From contig JAFDCW010000404.1 of NCBI GenBank assembly GCA_019312705.1, positions 1 to 5,141 of the forward strand: DNA of 5,141 nucleotides, in the 5' to 3' direction. The notes under the pieces were generated by a model, which was given only the letters and a program-made list of their open reading frames with translations, was not told where the DNA came from and ran no database searches. Positions 1 through 5,141 of the stretch are shown here, piece by piece (the stretch's first letter is position 1; every line of letters begins with the position of its first letter). The stretch is from Deltaproteobacteria bacterium. Lineage in GTDB: Bacteria > Myxococcota > Polyangia > Polyangiales > B10-G4. The position numbers and the translations under genes are program-made.

Positions 1-406
1 AACCGTCACGGCAGGTCCCCGGATAGCGCACACCGAGGCCCTCTACGCCGTGAGGCGCGCTCGAGGCCGCAGCGATTGCCGCCGCGATGTCCTTGCGGGA
101 GCAGATGCAGGGGTAGAGGTGGCCCGAAGACTCGAGGCGCGCGAGGGCTTCTTCGTAGGCGGCGGTCCGGTCGGACTGAACCATCGCCTCGCCGTCCCAG
201 GTGAGACCGAGCCACTCGAGATCGCGATAGATCGCCTCGGCGGCCCCAGCGACGACCCGCGGGGGGTCCAGATCCTCCATGCGCATCAGGATCGATCCGC
301 CGGCTTTCCGGGCCCGGAGCCAGGCGACGAGGAAGGTCCTCAGGTGGCCCAGGTGCAGGGGTCCGGTGGGTGAGGGCGCAAAGCGTCCGCGGTAGGGCGA
401 GGCCAC
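1..406 (-). CDS. gluQ: Glutamyl-Q tRNA(Asp) synthetase, N-terminal part (cut by left edge)
   Basis: This is a paralogue of the glutamyl-tRNA synthetase catalytic core. The family activates glutamate and attaches it to the queuosine base at position 34 of tRNA(Asp), in the cytoplasm. The first 135 residues are visible, and family members are about 300. Seen: GRFAPSPTG at residues 7-15, the class I HIGH-type signature HLGH at 18-21, and MRMEDLDPPR at 41-50, which is typical of GluQ. A zinc site of the GluQ pattern is present: CIC (C100, C102), then Y128-x3-C132. The KMSKS region lies beyond the window. The start is a GTG at 406, placing GRFAPSP seven residues in, as in E. coli GluQ. An ATG at 422 is in a different frame. 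No Shine-Dalgarno sequence is visible. It diverges from the exonuclease gene with only about 14 bases between the starts, so the promoters must lie inside coding sequence. A discriminating GluRS is unlikely given the Cys/Tyr zinc set. Confidence 0.93.
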   Translation of the reverse strand, partial: MASPYRGRFAPSPTGPLHLGHLRTFLVAWLRARKAGGSILMRMEDLDPPRVVAGAAEAIYRDLEWLGLTWDGEAMVQSDRTAAYEEALARLESSGHLYPCICSRKDIAAAIAAASSAPHGVEGLGVRYPGTCRDG

Positions 407-420
407 GGTTGCGTTCTGCC

Positions 421-1203
421 ATGTCGTCCGGCTATGAACCAGCCATGCGCAATGCACGGGACAAAGTGTGCGGGTGCTTCCCGACCGGCAGGCACTACCC
501 GGGTATCGCCGAGCGCATCGCAAAGGCAGTCGTCGAAGTCAAAGGTGTCGCGAAGGAATTCGCCGCCGACCTCGACTGGCGCACCGCGGCCATCGCGGTA
601 ATCGACTTCGAGACCACGGGCCTCGACCCGAACCAGGACCGCGTGCTCGAGATGGGCCTCGTCACCTTCGACCGGGGCGAGCTCGTCGAAAAGCGCAATT
701 GGCTCATCAACCCGACCATCCCGGTCCCCGAAGAGTCCCGGCGTATTCACGGCATCGGCGATGAGGACCTCGCCAGCGCCCCCCGCTTCGAAGAGATCTT
801 CCCGGAGATCGTCGGGCTCCTGTCGAACCGAATCCCGGTCGCCTACAACGCGAACTTCGACAAGAAGTTCTTCCTCGCGGAGTTCGCTCGCCTCGGCGCC
901 GCCCTCGACATCGAGGCGCCTCCGGCCCTCCGACAGGACGTGACCTGGGTCGACCCCCTGGTGTGGGTACGCGAGCTCCAGAAGTACGAAAAGGGCAAGA
1001 AGCTCACCGACGTCTGCGCCCGCATGGACATCGAGATAGGCCAAGCCCACCGCGCCGCCGACGATGCCACGGCGACGGGCAAGGTCCTGATGGCCCTCGC
1101 AAAAGACATGCCCCGAACCTACAGCGAGCTGGTCCGAATCCAAACGCAGTACGAGGCGATGCAAGAGGCCGAACGGATCTCCTGGCGCGCCAGACGCAAG
1201 TGA
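421..1203 (+). CDS. DEDDh-family 3'-5' exonuclease (DnaQ/RNase T-like), stand-alone
   Basis: A 260-residue protein with the exonuclease fold of the DNA polymerase III epsilon subunit and RNase T, expected to remove 3' nucleotides using two metal ions. The three motifs are complete: Exo I as DFETTG (D62, E64), Exo II as NANFDKKF (D147), and Exo III as HRAADDATAT (H210, D215), giving the DEDDh set. WVDPLVWVRELQKYEKGKKL, around 176-195, matches the usual stretch before Exo III. About 58 residues precede Exo I, including a C-x-C pair at C17 and C19, which I do not recognise. The tail after Exo III (about 221-260) looks helical, and there is no polymerase, GIY-YIG or helicase domain. The start is uncertain: ATG 421 is chosen, ATG 445 would remove eight residues, and neither has a Shine-Dalgarno site. 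The substrate (DNA repair or proofreading versus RNA) cannot be told. The stop is seven bases before the next gene, suggesting co-transcription. Confidence 0.9.
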   Translation: MSSGYEPAMRNARDKVCGCFPTGRHYPGIAERIAKAVVEVKGVAKEFAADLDWRTAAIAVIDFETTGLDPNQDRVLEMGLVTFDRGELVEKRNWLINPTIPVPEESRRIHGIGDEDLASAPRFEEIFPEIVGLLSNRIPVAYNANFDKKFFLAEFARLGAALDIEAPPALRQDVTWVDPLVWVRELQKYEKGKKLTDVCARMDIEIGQAHRAADDATATGKVLMALAKDMPRTYSELVRIQTQYEAMQEAERISWRARRK

Positions 1204-1210
1204 TGCGCAA

Positions 1211-2113
1211 GTGATCGTCTCGCCCCCACGGCCGGCGTGGACGTCCCGGCAGAAGGTGGCCGTCTACCTCGTCCTGACCTTCGGCCTGAGCTGGAGCCTC
1301 GGTATCGGCTTCGCCGCTTTCGGTGGCGAGTGGGGCTCCCCCGCATCTCAAGCGGCGGCGCTGCTCTTCATGGCGCCTCCGGCGTTCGCGGCCCTCATCG
1401 TGAAGGGCGCAATCCTCAACGAACCGGTCCTCGCGGAGCTCGGCTTGAGCCTCTCCATCAACCGCTGGTGGTTGGCAGCCTGGCTCATCCCACCCCTCAC
1501 CTTCGCCCTCTCGGTGCTCATCGGCGGCTCCCTCCCGGGCCACGAGTTCGCGCTGTCGGTCGACGACTTCATCGCCCATTTTCTGCCCCAGATCCCGATG
1601 GACCAGCAGGAGACCTTCATCGCCGAGGTCCAGGCCTACGAGGCTCACCCGGCGATCGGCATGATCGCCCAGGCGATGGTCGCCGGCATGACCATCAATG
1701 CCGTCCGTGGTCTCGGCGAAGAGCTCGGCTGGACCGGGTTCATGTACCGCGAGGTGCAAGCGCCACTCCTCCAGAAGGCGCTCATCATCGGCGCCATCTG
1801 GGGCGTTTGGTACGTGCCCCTGGTGGCTCAGGGGTTTCGCTATCCGGACGCGCCCATCGCCGGCATCCCCATGTGCATCGCCTGGTGCATCCTCTTCACG
1901 GGCGTCGCCATCGAACTACGCCGCCTGAGCGGCAGCGTCTTCCCCGCCGCCATCATGTACGGCACGTTCGAAGGCATGGCCAAGCTTCCGCCGCTGACGA
2001 CCGGGGGCGACTCCATCACGATGGGTTTGTTCGGCCTCCCCGGGACCCTCGGCCTCGCCTTGCTCTTTCTTGGGCTCTACCTGCGCTCAGTGGACCGGGC
2101 CAAAAACGCCTGA
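1211..2113 (+). CDS. CPBP/Abi-family (Rce1-like) membrane protein, probably protease-inactive
   Basis: A 300-residue polytopic inner-membrane protein with about eight hydrophobic segments, near residues 16-37, 46-66, 86-106, 149-167, 187-208, 218-236, 243-257 and 275-292. The CPBP (type II CAAX prenyl endopeptidase-like) family is recognised from GEELGWTGFMYREVQ (169-183), IWGVWYVPL (196-204), the RYPDAP turn (210-215) and AAIMYGTFEG (246-255). Active members carry EExxxR, FxxxH and HxxxN. Here E170 and E171 remain, but the Arg position is T175, the first His position is Y201, the second is Y250, and the Asn position is E254. The fold appears intact, with no stop or frameshift, so a non-proteolytic scaffold or binding role is more likely than decay. 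The GTG at 1211 is used as start, seven bases after the exonuclease stop. The 3' end overlaps the convergent gene by 37 bases. Physiological role unknown. Confidence 0.85.
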   Translation: MIVSPPRPAWTSRQKVAVYLVLTFGLSWSLGIGFAAFGGEWGSPASQAAALLFMAPPAFAALIVKGAILNEPVLAELGLSLSINRWWLAAWLIPPLTFALSVLIGGSLPGHEFALSVDDFIAHFLPQIPMDQQETFIAEVQAYEAHPAIGMIAQAMVAGMTINAVRGLGEELGWTGFMYREVQAPLLQKALIIGAIWGVWYVPLVAQGFRYPDAPIAGIPMCIAWCILFTGVAIELRRLSGSVFPAAIMYGTFEGMAKLPPLTTGGDSITMGLFGLPGTLGLALLFLGLYLRSVDRAKNA

Positions 2114-2574
2114 AGCGCGATGGCGAGGGTGGCGACGGCGATCGCCAGGACGGTCGGTGTGAGCGAAGAGCCCCACATGAAACCGAAGGTGGCGAGGATC
2201 GCAGGCACCTGAGGCACGCTTGCCGCGAGCATGAAGGCCCCGAGTTTGGCCCGGTGCACTCGCGCCGCGTCGCGTTGGTCCGGGGGGACTCGCTCGATGG
2301 CGCGGGAGACGAGGCGACGCTGAAGGACGACGCCTAGGGCCCCGACGACGGCCGTGATCACGACGAGGCCCCATACGAGGGGGGTGAGGATCGGATGCAA
2401 CAAGGCACGGATCTGCTCGAATTCGGGAGGAAAGAGCAGCTTCCGGAGGAGCGTCTCGAAGCCGAGGGCCACCGGCGCCGCAACCACCGTCAAGAGGATG
2501 AGCGCTGTCCCGCCGCCCTGGGGCTGCGCTGGTTTCTCGCGCTGCTCGCGATTGTCCGATCCTCCCTCGTGCAT
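2077..2574 (-). CDS. Hypothetical membrane protein with about four membrane segments
   Basis: I do not recognise this 165-residue protein. After a polar, charged N-terminus (1-22) it has a hydrophobic segment at about 23-40, an amphipathic stretch with FPPEFEQIRALLHP (48-61), and a second segment at about 63-85. A basic loop (QRRLVSRAIERVPPDQRDAA, 85-104) follows, then segments at about 111-132 and 139-158 and a short basic tail. The layout is two hydrophobic hairpins joined by a basic loop that is probably cytoplasmic. This regular pattern, and the lack of any better reading frame across 2114-2573, are the reasons for calling it real. The start is ATG 2574, with no evident Shine-Dalgarno site. 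It diverges from gloB across 41 bases and converges on the CPBP gene. The neighbours give no firm clue to function; a link to the adjacent membrane protein is possible but unsupported. Confidence 0.7.
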   Translation of the reverse strand: MHEGGSDNREQREKPAQPQGGGTALILLTVVAAPVALGFETLLRKLLFPPEFEQIRALLHPILTPLVWGLVVITAVVGALGVVLQRRLVSRAIERVPPDQRDAARVHRAKLGAFMLAASVPQVPAILATFGFMWGSSLTPTVLAIAVATLAIALQAFLARSTERR

Positions 2575-2585
2575 GGACCGCGAGG

Positions 2586-2606
2586 GTAGCAGCCCCTGCG
2601 TGCTAC
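2586..2606. promoter_or_regulatory. Inverted repeat in a divergent intergenic gap (possible operator)
   Basis: GTAGCA (2586-2591) and TGCTAC (2601-2606) form a perfect 6+6 dyad with a nine-base spacer. It sits inside the 41 bases between the start of the small membrane-protein gene (2574, minus) and the start of gloB (2616, plus). The position fits a regulator-binding site controlling one or both genes, or a 5'-leader hairpin. I found no convincing -35/-10 pair beside it, and a dyad this short can occur by chance. Confidence 0.3.
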
Positions 2607-2615
2607 ACGTCGCCG

Positions 2616-3365
2616 ATGCGAATCGTCCCCGTCCCGTGCATGCAAGACAACTACGCCTATCTGGTCATCGACGAGGCGACGAAGTACGCCGCCGCGGTCG
2701 ATCCATCGGAGCACGCGCCGGTCCTCGCCGCTGCCGGCGAAGAGGGGGTGCAGCTTCGCGAGCTATGGCTGACCCACCATCACTTCGACCACGTCGGGGG
2801 CATCGAGGGCATCACCGAAGCCGTGCCCGGTCTGGTGATTCGCGGGAGTGCCCACGACCACCGCGAGAAACGCATCCCGAAGCAGACGACGGCCCACGGC
2901 GACGGCGACATCTTCGCCTTCGAAGGCCACGAAGTCCGGGTCATCGACAACCCAGGCCATACCCTCGGCGCAATCTCCTTCTTCACTGAAGGCAACCTCT
3001 TCAGCGGTGACACGCTCTTCATCGGGGGCTGCGGACGGGTCCTCGAGGGAACCATGCAGATGATGAAGGACTCCCTCGGCAGGCTCCGGGAGCTCCCCGA
3101 GGATGCGTTGGTCTGGTGCGGCCACGAGTACACGGTGAAGAACCTGGAATACGCGGCCGGAGTCGAACCGGACAACCGAGCAGTGGCCGGGGCCCTCGCC
3201 GCGGCGAAGAGCAAACGGGCCAAAGGTGAGATGACGGTGCCCGGGACAATCGGTGCCGAGAGGTCGACGAATCCCTTCTTCCGCTACGACGTCCCGACCA
3301 TCGCCGCCGGCCCCGACGACGTCGGCCGGTTCACGGCGCTGCGCGAAGGCAAAGACCGCTTCTGA
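2616..3365 (+). CDS. gloB: Hydroxyacylglutathione hydrolase (glyoxalase II)
   Basis: A cytosolic metallo-beta-lactamase-fold enzyme that hydrolyses S-D-lactoylglutathione to D-lactate and glutathione, the second step of methylglyoxal detoxification. Its 249 residues match the usual size (about 250). All metal ligands are visible: THHHFDH at 53-59 (H54, H56, D58, H59), NPGHT (H115), SGDTLF (D132) and CGHEYT (H170, with Y172 next to the glutathione site). GCGRVLEGT (138-146) is the family's loop, with R141 at the position of the substrate-binding basic residue. The C-terminal helical domain of true glyoxalase II is present, with TNPFFR (218-223) and an R243/K246 pair in the last ten residues. 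This argues against a generic thioesterase of the same fold. The start is ATG 2616, where the family's usual N-terminus begins, with no Shine-Dalgarno site seen. Glyoxalase I is not in the window. A hairpin follows 11 bases after the stop. Confidence 0.95.
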   Translation: MRIVPVPCMQDNYAYLVIDEATKYAAAVDPSEHAPVLAAAGEEGVQLRELWLTHHHFDHVGGIEGITEAVPGLVIRGSAHDHREKRIPKQTTAHGDGDIFAFEGHEVRVIDNPGHTLGAISFFTEGNLFSGDTLFIGGCGRVLEGTMQMMKDSLGRLRELPEDALVWCGHEYTVKNLEYAAGVEPDNRAVAGALAAAKSKRAKGEMTVPGTIGAERSTNPFFRYDVPTIAAGPDDVGRFTALREGKDRF

Positions 3366-3375
3366 TCTTCTGCGG

Positions 3376-3410
3376 CTTTGGATCGCGCCCTAAGGCGTGC
3401 TGGTCCAAGG
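3376..3410 (+). terminator. Bulged hairpin at the gloB / kinase 3' junction
   Basis: Bases 3376-3383 can pair with 3403-3410, and 3384-3389 with 3394-3399, around a CTAA loop (3390-3393). The right arm has a three-base bulge (3400-3402). This gives 14 pairs in plus-strand RNA, three of them G-U. It begins just after the gloB stop and spans the stop codon of the convergent kinase gene. Those G-U pairs become A-C mismatches in minus-strand RNA, so the structure favours the gloB transcript. No T-tract follows on either strand, so it is not a canonical intrinsic terminator. It may slow polymerase or protect the 3' end. Confidence 0.4.
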
Positions 3411-5141
3411 AGCGGGGGGCGCGGGGGGTACGACCATGCGGGGGCTGGGCGGGGCTCGCGGGGCCGGTGTCGGGGCTCGCTCCGGAGTCGGACGGGTCAT
3501 CGACGGCGGGGGGCGTTCGCCCGGCAGGCGCCAGTCGATGCCATCGTCTCCGGCGACGGCCGGCGCCGCCTGGGGTCTTACCGGTACGTTGTGTTGAGTG
3601 GTCGTCGGTGGGTCGGTGGCCGGTCGAGTTGCGACGCCGCGGCCCACGACTTCGACGTCCACCGCGATCTCGAGGTCATCGGCGGAAAAGACCGCCCGGT
3701 GCGCGCCGGAGCGGCGGAAGGTGAAGGTCGCGATCCAATGCAGGCGATCACCGTCGGGGGTCGCCGGGACGGTACGGCCCCCCCGGGCGTTGACCCGGGA
3801 GACCATCAACTCCGGTTCGCTCCCGGCATCGGGCTCGGCGACCAGGGTCACGAAGAAGGTCGTGGACTCGCCGACCCGGGGAACCTCGGGCACGGCGCGC
3901 AACTCCGGCGCGGGGGCCGCCTCGGGGGCCGGCCCCCTGGCGTCGAGCTCGGCGAGGTGGCGCTGGGCCATGACGTCTTCGGGGACGAAGAGGAGAGCGT
4001 GGTGAAATCTGCTTCGCGCCTCCTCGTAGAGCCCCTGGCCAAGCTCCGCCTCGCCCTCCTCGCGGAAACGCCGGGCGACGTCCTCGCGGAGATTCCCGGC
4101 CCCGGCGTAGGTCGAATCGATAGCCAGCATGGCGTCGGTGATCTCGAGCACGTTGTCGCCCTCGGGTTTCAGCCAATTGCCTCGGTCGAAGGCCGCCCGA
4201 GCCTGCTCCTCGAGCTCCTGGAGCTGCTCGAGGTCGTCATCGCCCACGGCCCAATCGATGATGGGCTGGGACGCGAGAGCCCCGAGGAGAACGAGCACCG
4301 CCCCGACGAGGGCCGCCAGGAAGACTGTCCCGAGCGGCCCCCGGCGCATGCCGGGGACCTCCGGAAGAGGCTCCGCCTGGGCGGGCTTCGCCCCGCTATC
4401 GCTGAAGGGGCTCGGAGCGCGTGTGAGCCCCGTGCCGCTGATCGGCGCGGGGGAGTGCTGTGGCTCGGGCCGACGTGCCCGCGAGGGCGGCGCCGGTGCA
4501 GCGGGGGGGGTTGAACGCGGCGTCCGGGCGGCGCTCGAAGGACGCGCAGGCAAAGCGCTCATGCGGGCTGGGGCGACGACCACGCCGTCCGCCATCGCGG
4601 CGTTGCGCAGCGCCGCCGAAAGATCGTTCGCGTCGTCGAAGCGGGCGTCTAGGTTTTTCGCCAGGCAACGCATGACCACGTCGCAAACGTTCGGCGGGAG
4701 CGATGAACCCCCGGCGTGCCCACGCACATCGGGGGCCGGGTCGTTGATGTGATGCATCAGCAGCGCGACCGGCGACGTGGACTCGAAGGGCGTATGGCCG
4801 GTGAGCAGCTGATAGAGCAAGACGCCGATCGAATACACATCGCTGCGCGCGTCGGTCGGTTCGCCGGCGGCACCCTCCGGGGAGATGTAGCGCGCGGTGC
4901 CGAAGATCAGGCCGCTCTGGGTCGCGATCGTCTGGTCGTTGGAGATGAAACGCGCGATGCCGAAGTCCACCACCTTGACGAAATCCGGGTCCTGGCCGCG
5001 CGGGACGAGGATGATGTTCTCCGGTTTGATGTCGCGGTGAATCACCCCCTGGGCGTGGGCCTCGCCGACGCCGTCGCATATCTGAGTCACGATGTGCAGC
5101 GCCCGAGAGGGCGGCAGGGGTACGTCTCTCTTTTCGAGGTC
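3390..5141 (-). CDS. Transmembrane Ser/Thr protein kinase with TPR-like and beta-rich extracytoplasmic region (N-lobe cut by right edge)
   Basis: The frame is open to the window edge and encodes 583 visible residues of a eukaryote-like (Hanks-type) kinase. The N-lobe (Gly loop, ATP-binding Lys, helix C Glu) lies outside. Seen: VIHRDIKPEN at 33-42 (catalytic D37, K39, N42), VDFG (D59), SPE (87-89) in place of APE, DVYSIGVLLYQLLTG at 101-115, and the closing R167. The HRD arginine implies control by activation-loop phosphorylation. A Pro/Ala/Ser/Arg-rich linker covers about 185-265. RR then precedes a single membrane segment at about 271-294, putting the kinase in the cytoplasm and the C-terminus outside. 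The outer part has charged helices (303-323), a TPR-like helical stretch (about 345-400, EGEAELGQGLYEEARSRF), a domain likely rich in beta-strands (about 414-500) and a Pro/Thr-rich tail. The upstream residues 1-17 fit kinase subdomain VIa, so the GTG at 5090 is not the real start. The ligand and targets are unknown. Confidence 0.92.
   Translation of the reverse strand, partial: DLEKRDVPLPPSRALHIVTQICDGVGEAHAQGVIHRDIKPENIILVPRGQDPDFVKVVDFGIARFISNDQTIATQSGLIFGTARYISPEGAAGEPTDARSDVYSIGVLLYQLLTGHTPFESTSPVALLMHHINDPAPDVRGHAGGSSLPPNVCDVVMRCLAKNLDARFDDANDLSAALRNAAMADGVVVAPARMSALPARPSSAARTPRSTPPAAPAPPSRARRPEPQHSPAPISGTGLTRAPSPFSDSGAKPAQAEPLPEVPGMRRGPLGTVFLAALVGAVLVLLGALASQPIIDWAVGDDDLEQLQELEEQARAAFDRGNWLKPEGDNVLEITDAMLAIDSTYAGAGNLREDVARRFREEGEAELGQGLYEEARSRFHHALLFVPEDVMAQRHLAELDARGPAPEAAPAPELRAVPEVPRVGESTTFFVTLVAEPDAGSEPELMVSRVNARGGRTVPATPDGDRLHWIATFTFRRSGAHRAVFSADDLEIAVDVEVVGRGVATRPATDPPTTTQHNVPVRPQAAPAVAGDDGIDWRLPGERPPPSMTRPTPERAPTPAPRAPPSPRMVVPPAPPAPWTSTP
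3414..3463 (+). other. G-run cluster with G-quadruplex-forming potential
   Basis: The plus strand carries six G-runs: 3414-3419, 3423-3428, 3440-3444, 3447-3449, 3451-3454 and 3460-3463. The last four are separated by loops of 2, 1 and 5 bases, which meets the usual G3+/N1-7 rule for a quadruplex. The stretch is the template strand for the Pro-rich C-terminal tail of the kinase, so codon demand for proline (CCN) in a high-GC genome is a sufficient explanation. It also lies just past the gloB hairpin, where it would be in any read-through RNA. Confidence 0.5.
4503..4510 (-). repeat. C8 homopolymer in the kinase linker (possible slippage site)
   Basis: Eight consecutive C on the coding strand are read as ACC CCC CCC (Thr-Pro-Pro, residues 211-213 of the visible part) in the low-complexity linker between the kinase domain and the membrane segment. 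The tract contains C CCC CCC in the phase of an X XXY YYZ slippery site. A -1 shift would enter a frame that ends at the TAG at 4396-4398, about 35 codons later and before the membrane segment. Confidence 0.55.

Noticed and set aside
6..422. A minus-strand ATG-initiated frame overlapping gluQ
   Set aside because: It is Arg/Pro-rich and out of frame with the clear synthetase motifs, which are read from the GTG at 406.
340..1164. A 274-codon open frame on the minus strand opposite the exonuclease gene
   Set aside because: The plus-strand frame has all three exonuclease motifs. The antisense frame has no recognisable motif and is the usual by-product of high GC.
2130..2147. TGGCGA-N6-TCGCCA hairpin just after the CPBP stop as a terminator
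   Set aside because: A six-pair stem without a T-tract, inside the coding sequence of the convergent gene, is too weak and easily formed by chance at this GC content.
1237..2337. A 366-codon plus-strand frame running through the CPBP gene and beyond
   Set aside because: It is dominated by Arg, Pro and His with no hydrophobic or motif structure. The frame starting at 1211 encodes the recognisable membrane protein.
2354..2989. A 211-codon plus-strand frame across the start of gloB
   Set aside because: It becomes Arg-rich inside gloB and conflicts with both the glyoxalase II frame and the membrane-protein frame on the other strand.
3378..4514. A 378-codon plus-strand frame opposite the kinase gene
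   Set aside because: Its Gly/Arg-rich composition comes from reading the complement of proline/alanine coding. The minus strand has the kinase motifs, membrane segment and helical region.
1..5141. A defence island, biosynthetic cluster or mobile element
   Set aside because: The nuclease, CPBP (Abi-like) protein and kinase could each occur in defence loci, but they lie beside housekeeping genes, on mixed strands, with no integrase, transposase, repeat borders or partner genes.

Overview
This is a gene-dense, very GC-rich stretch of bacterial chromosome. It holds six protein genes, two of them cut by the window edges, and almost no free intergenic DNA. The gene content is ordinary housekeeping plus a large transmembrane eukaryote-like Ser/Thr kinase with Pro/Ala-rich linkers. 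High GC with that kind of kinase suggests a myxobacterium-like or other former deltaproteobacterial lineage. That is an inference from style, since there is no rRNA or other phylogenetic marker here.

Layout. Bases 1-406 (minus) are the N-terminal half of glutamyl-Q tRNA(Asp) synthetase (gluQ). Diverging from it after about 14 bases is a stand-alone DEDDh 3'-5' exonuclease (421-1203, plus). Seven bases later comes a CPBP/Abi-type membrane protein (1211-2113, plus) that has lost most of the residues expected of an active protease. A small unrecognised membrane protein (2077-2574, minus) converges on it and overlaps its 3' end by 37 bases. A 41-base gap carrying a perfect 6+6 inverted repeat separates that gene from the divergent glyoxalase II gene gloB (2616-3365, plus). 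A bulged hairpin lies between gloB and the convergent kinase gene (3390-5141, minus). That gene runs off the right edge and lacks its N-lobe here.

The genes do not form one recognisable pathway. GluQ modifies tRNA(Asp), the exonuclease probably trims DNA or RNA, GloB completes methylglyoxal detoxification, and the kinase is a membrane sensor or signalling protein. Only the exonuclease and the CPBP protein look co-transcribed. I see no CRISPR array, transposon, phage gene, tRNA or rRNA, and no convincing new multi-gene system. The most noteworthy points are the catalytically degenerate CPBP protein, the kinase's extracytoplasmic architecture, a C8 slippery tract that could yield a soluble kinase, and the hairpin plus G-rich tract at the gloB/kinase junction.
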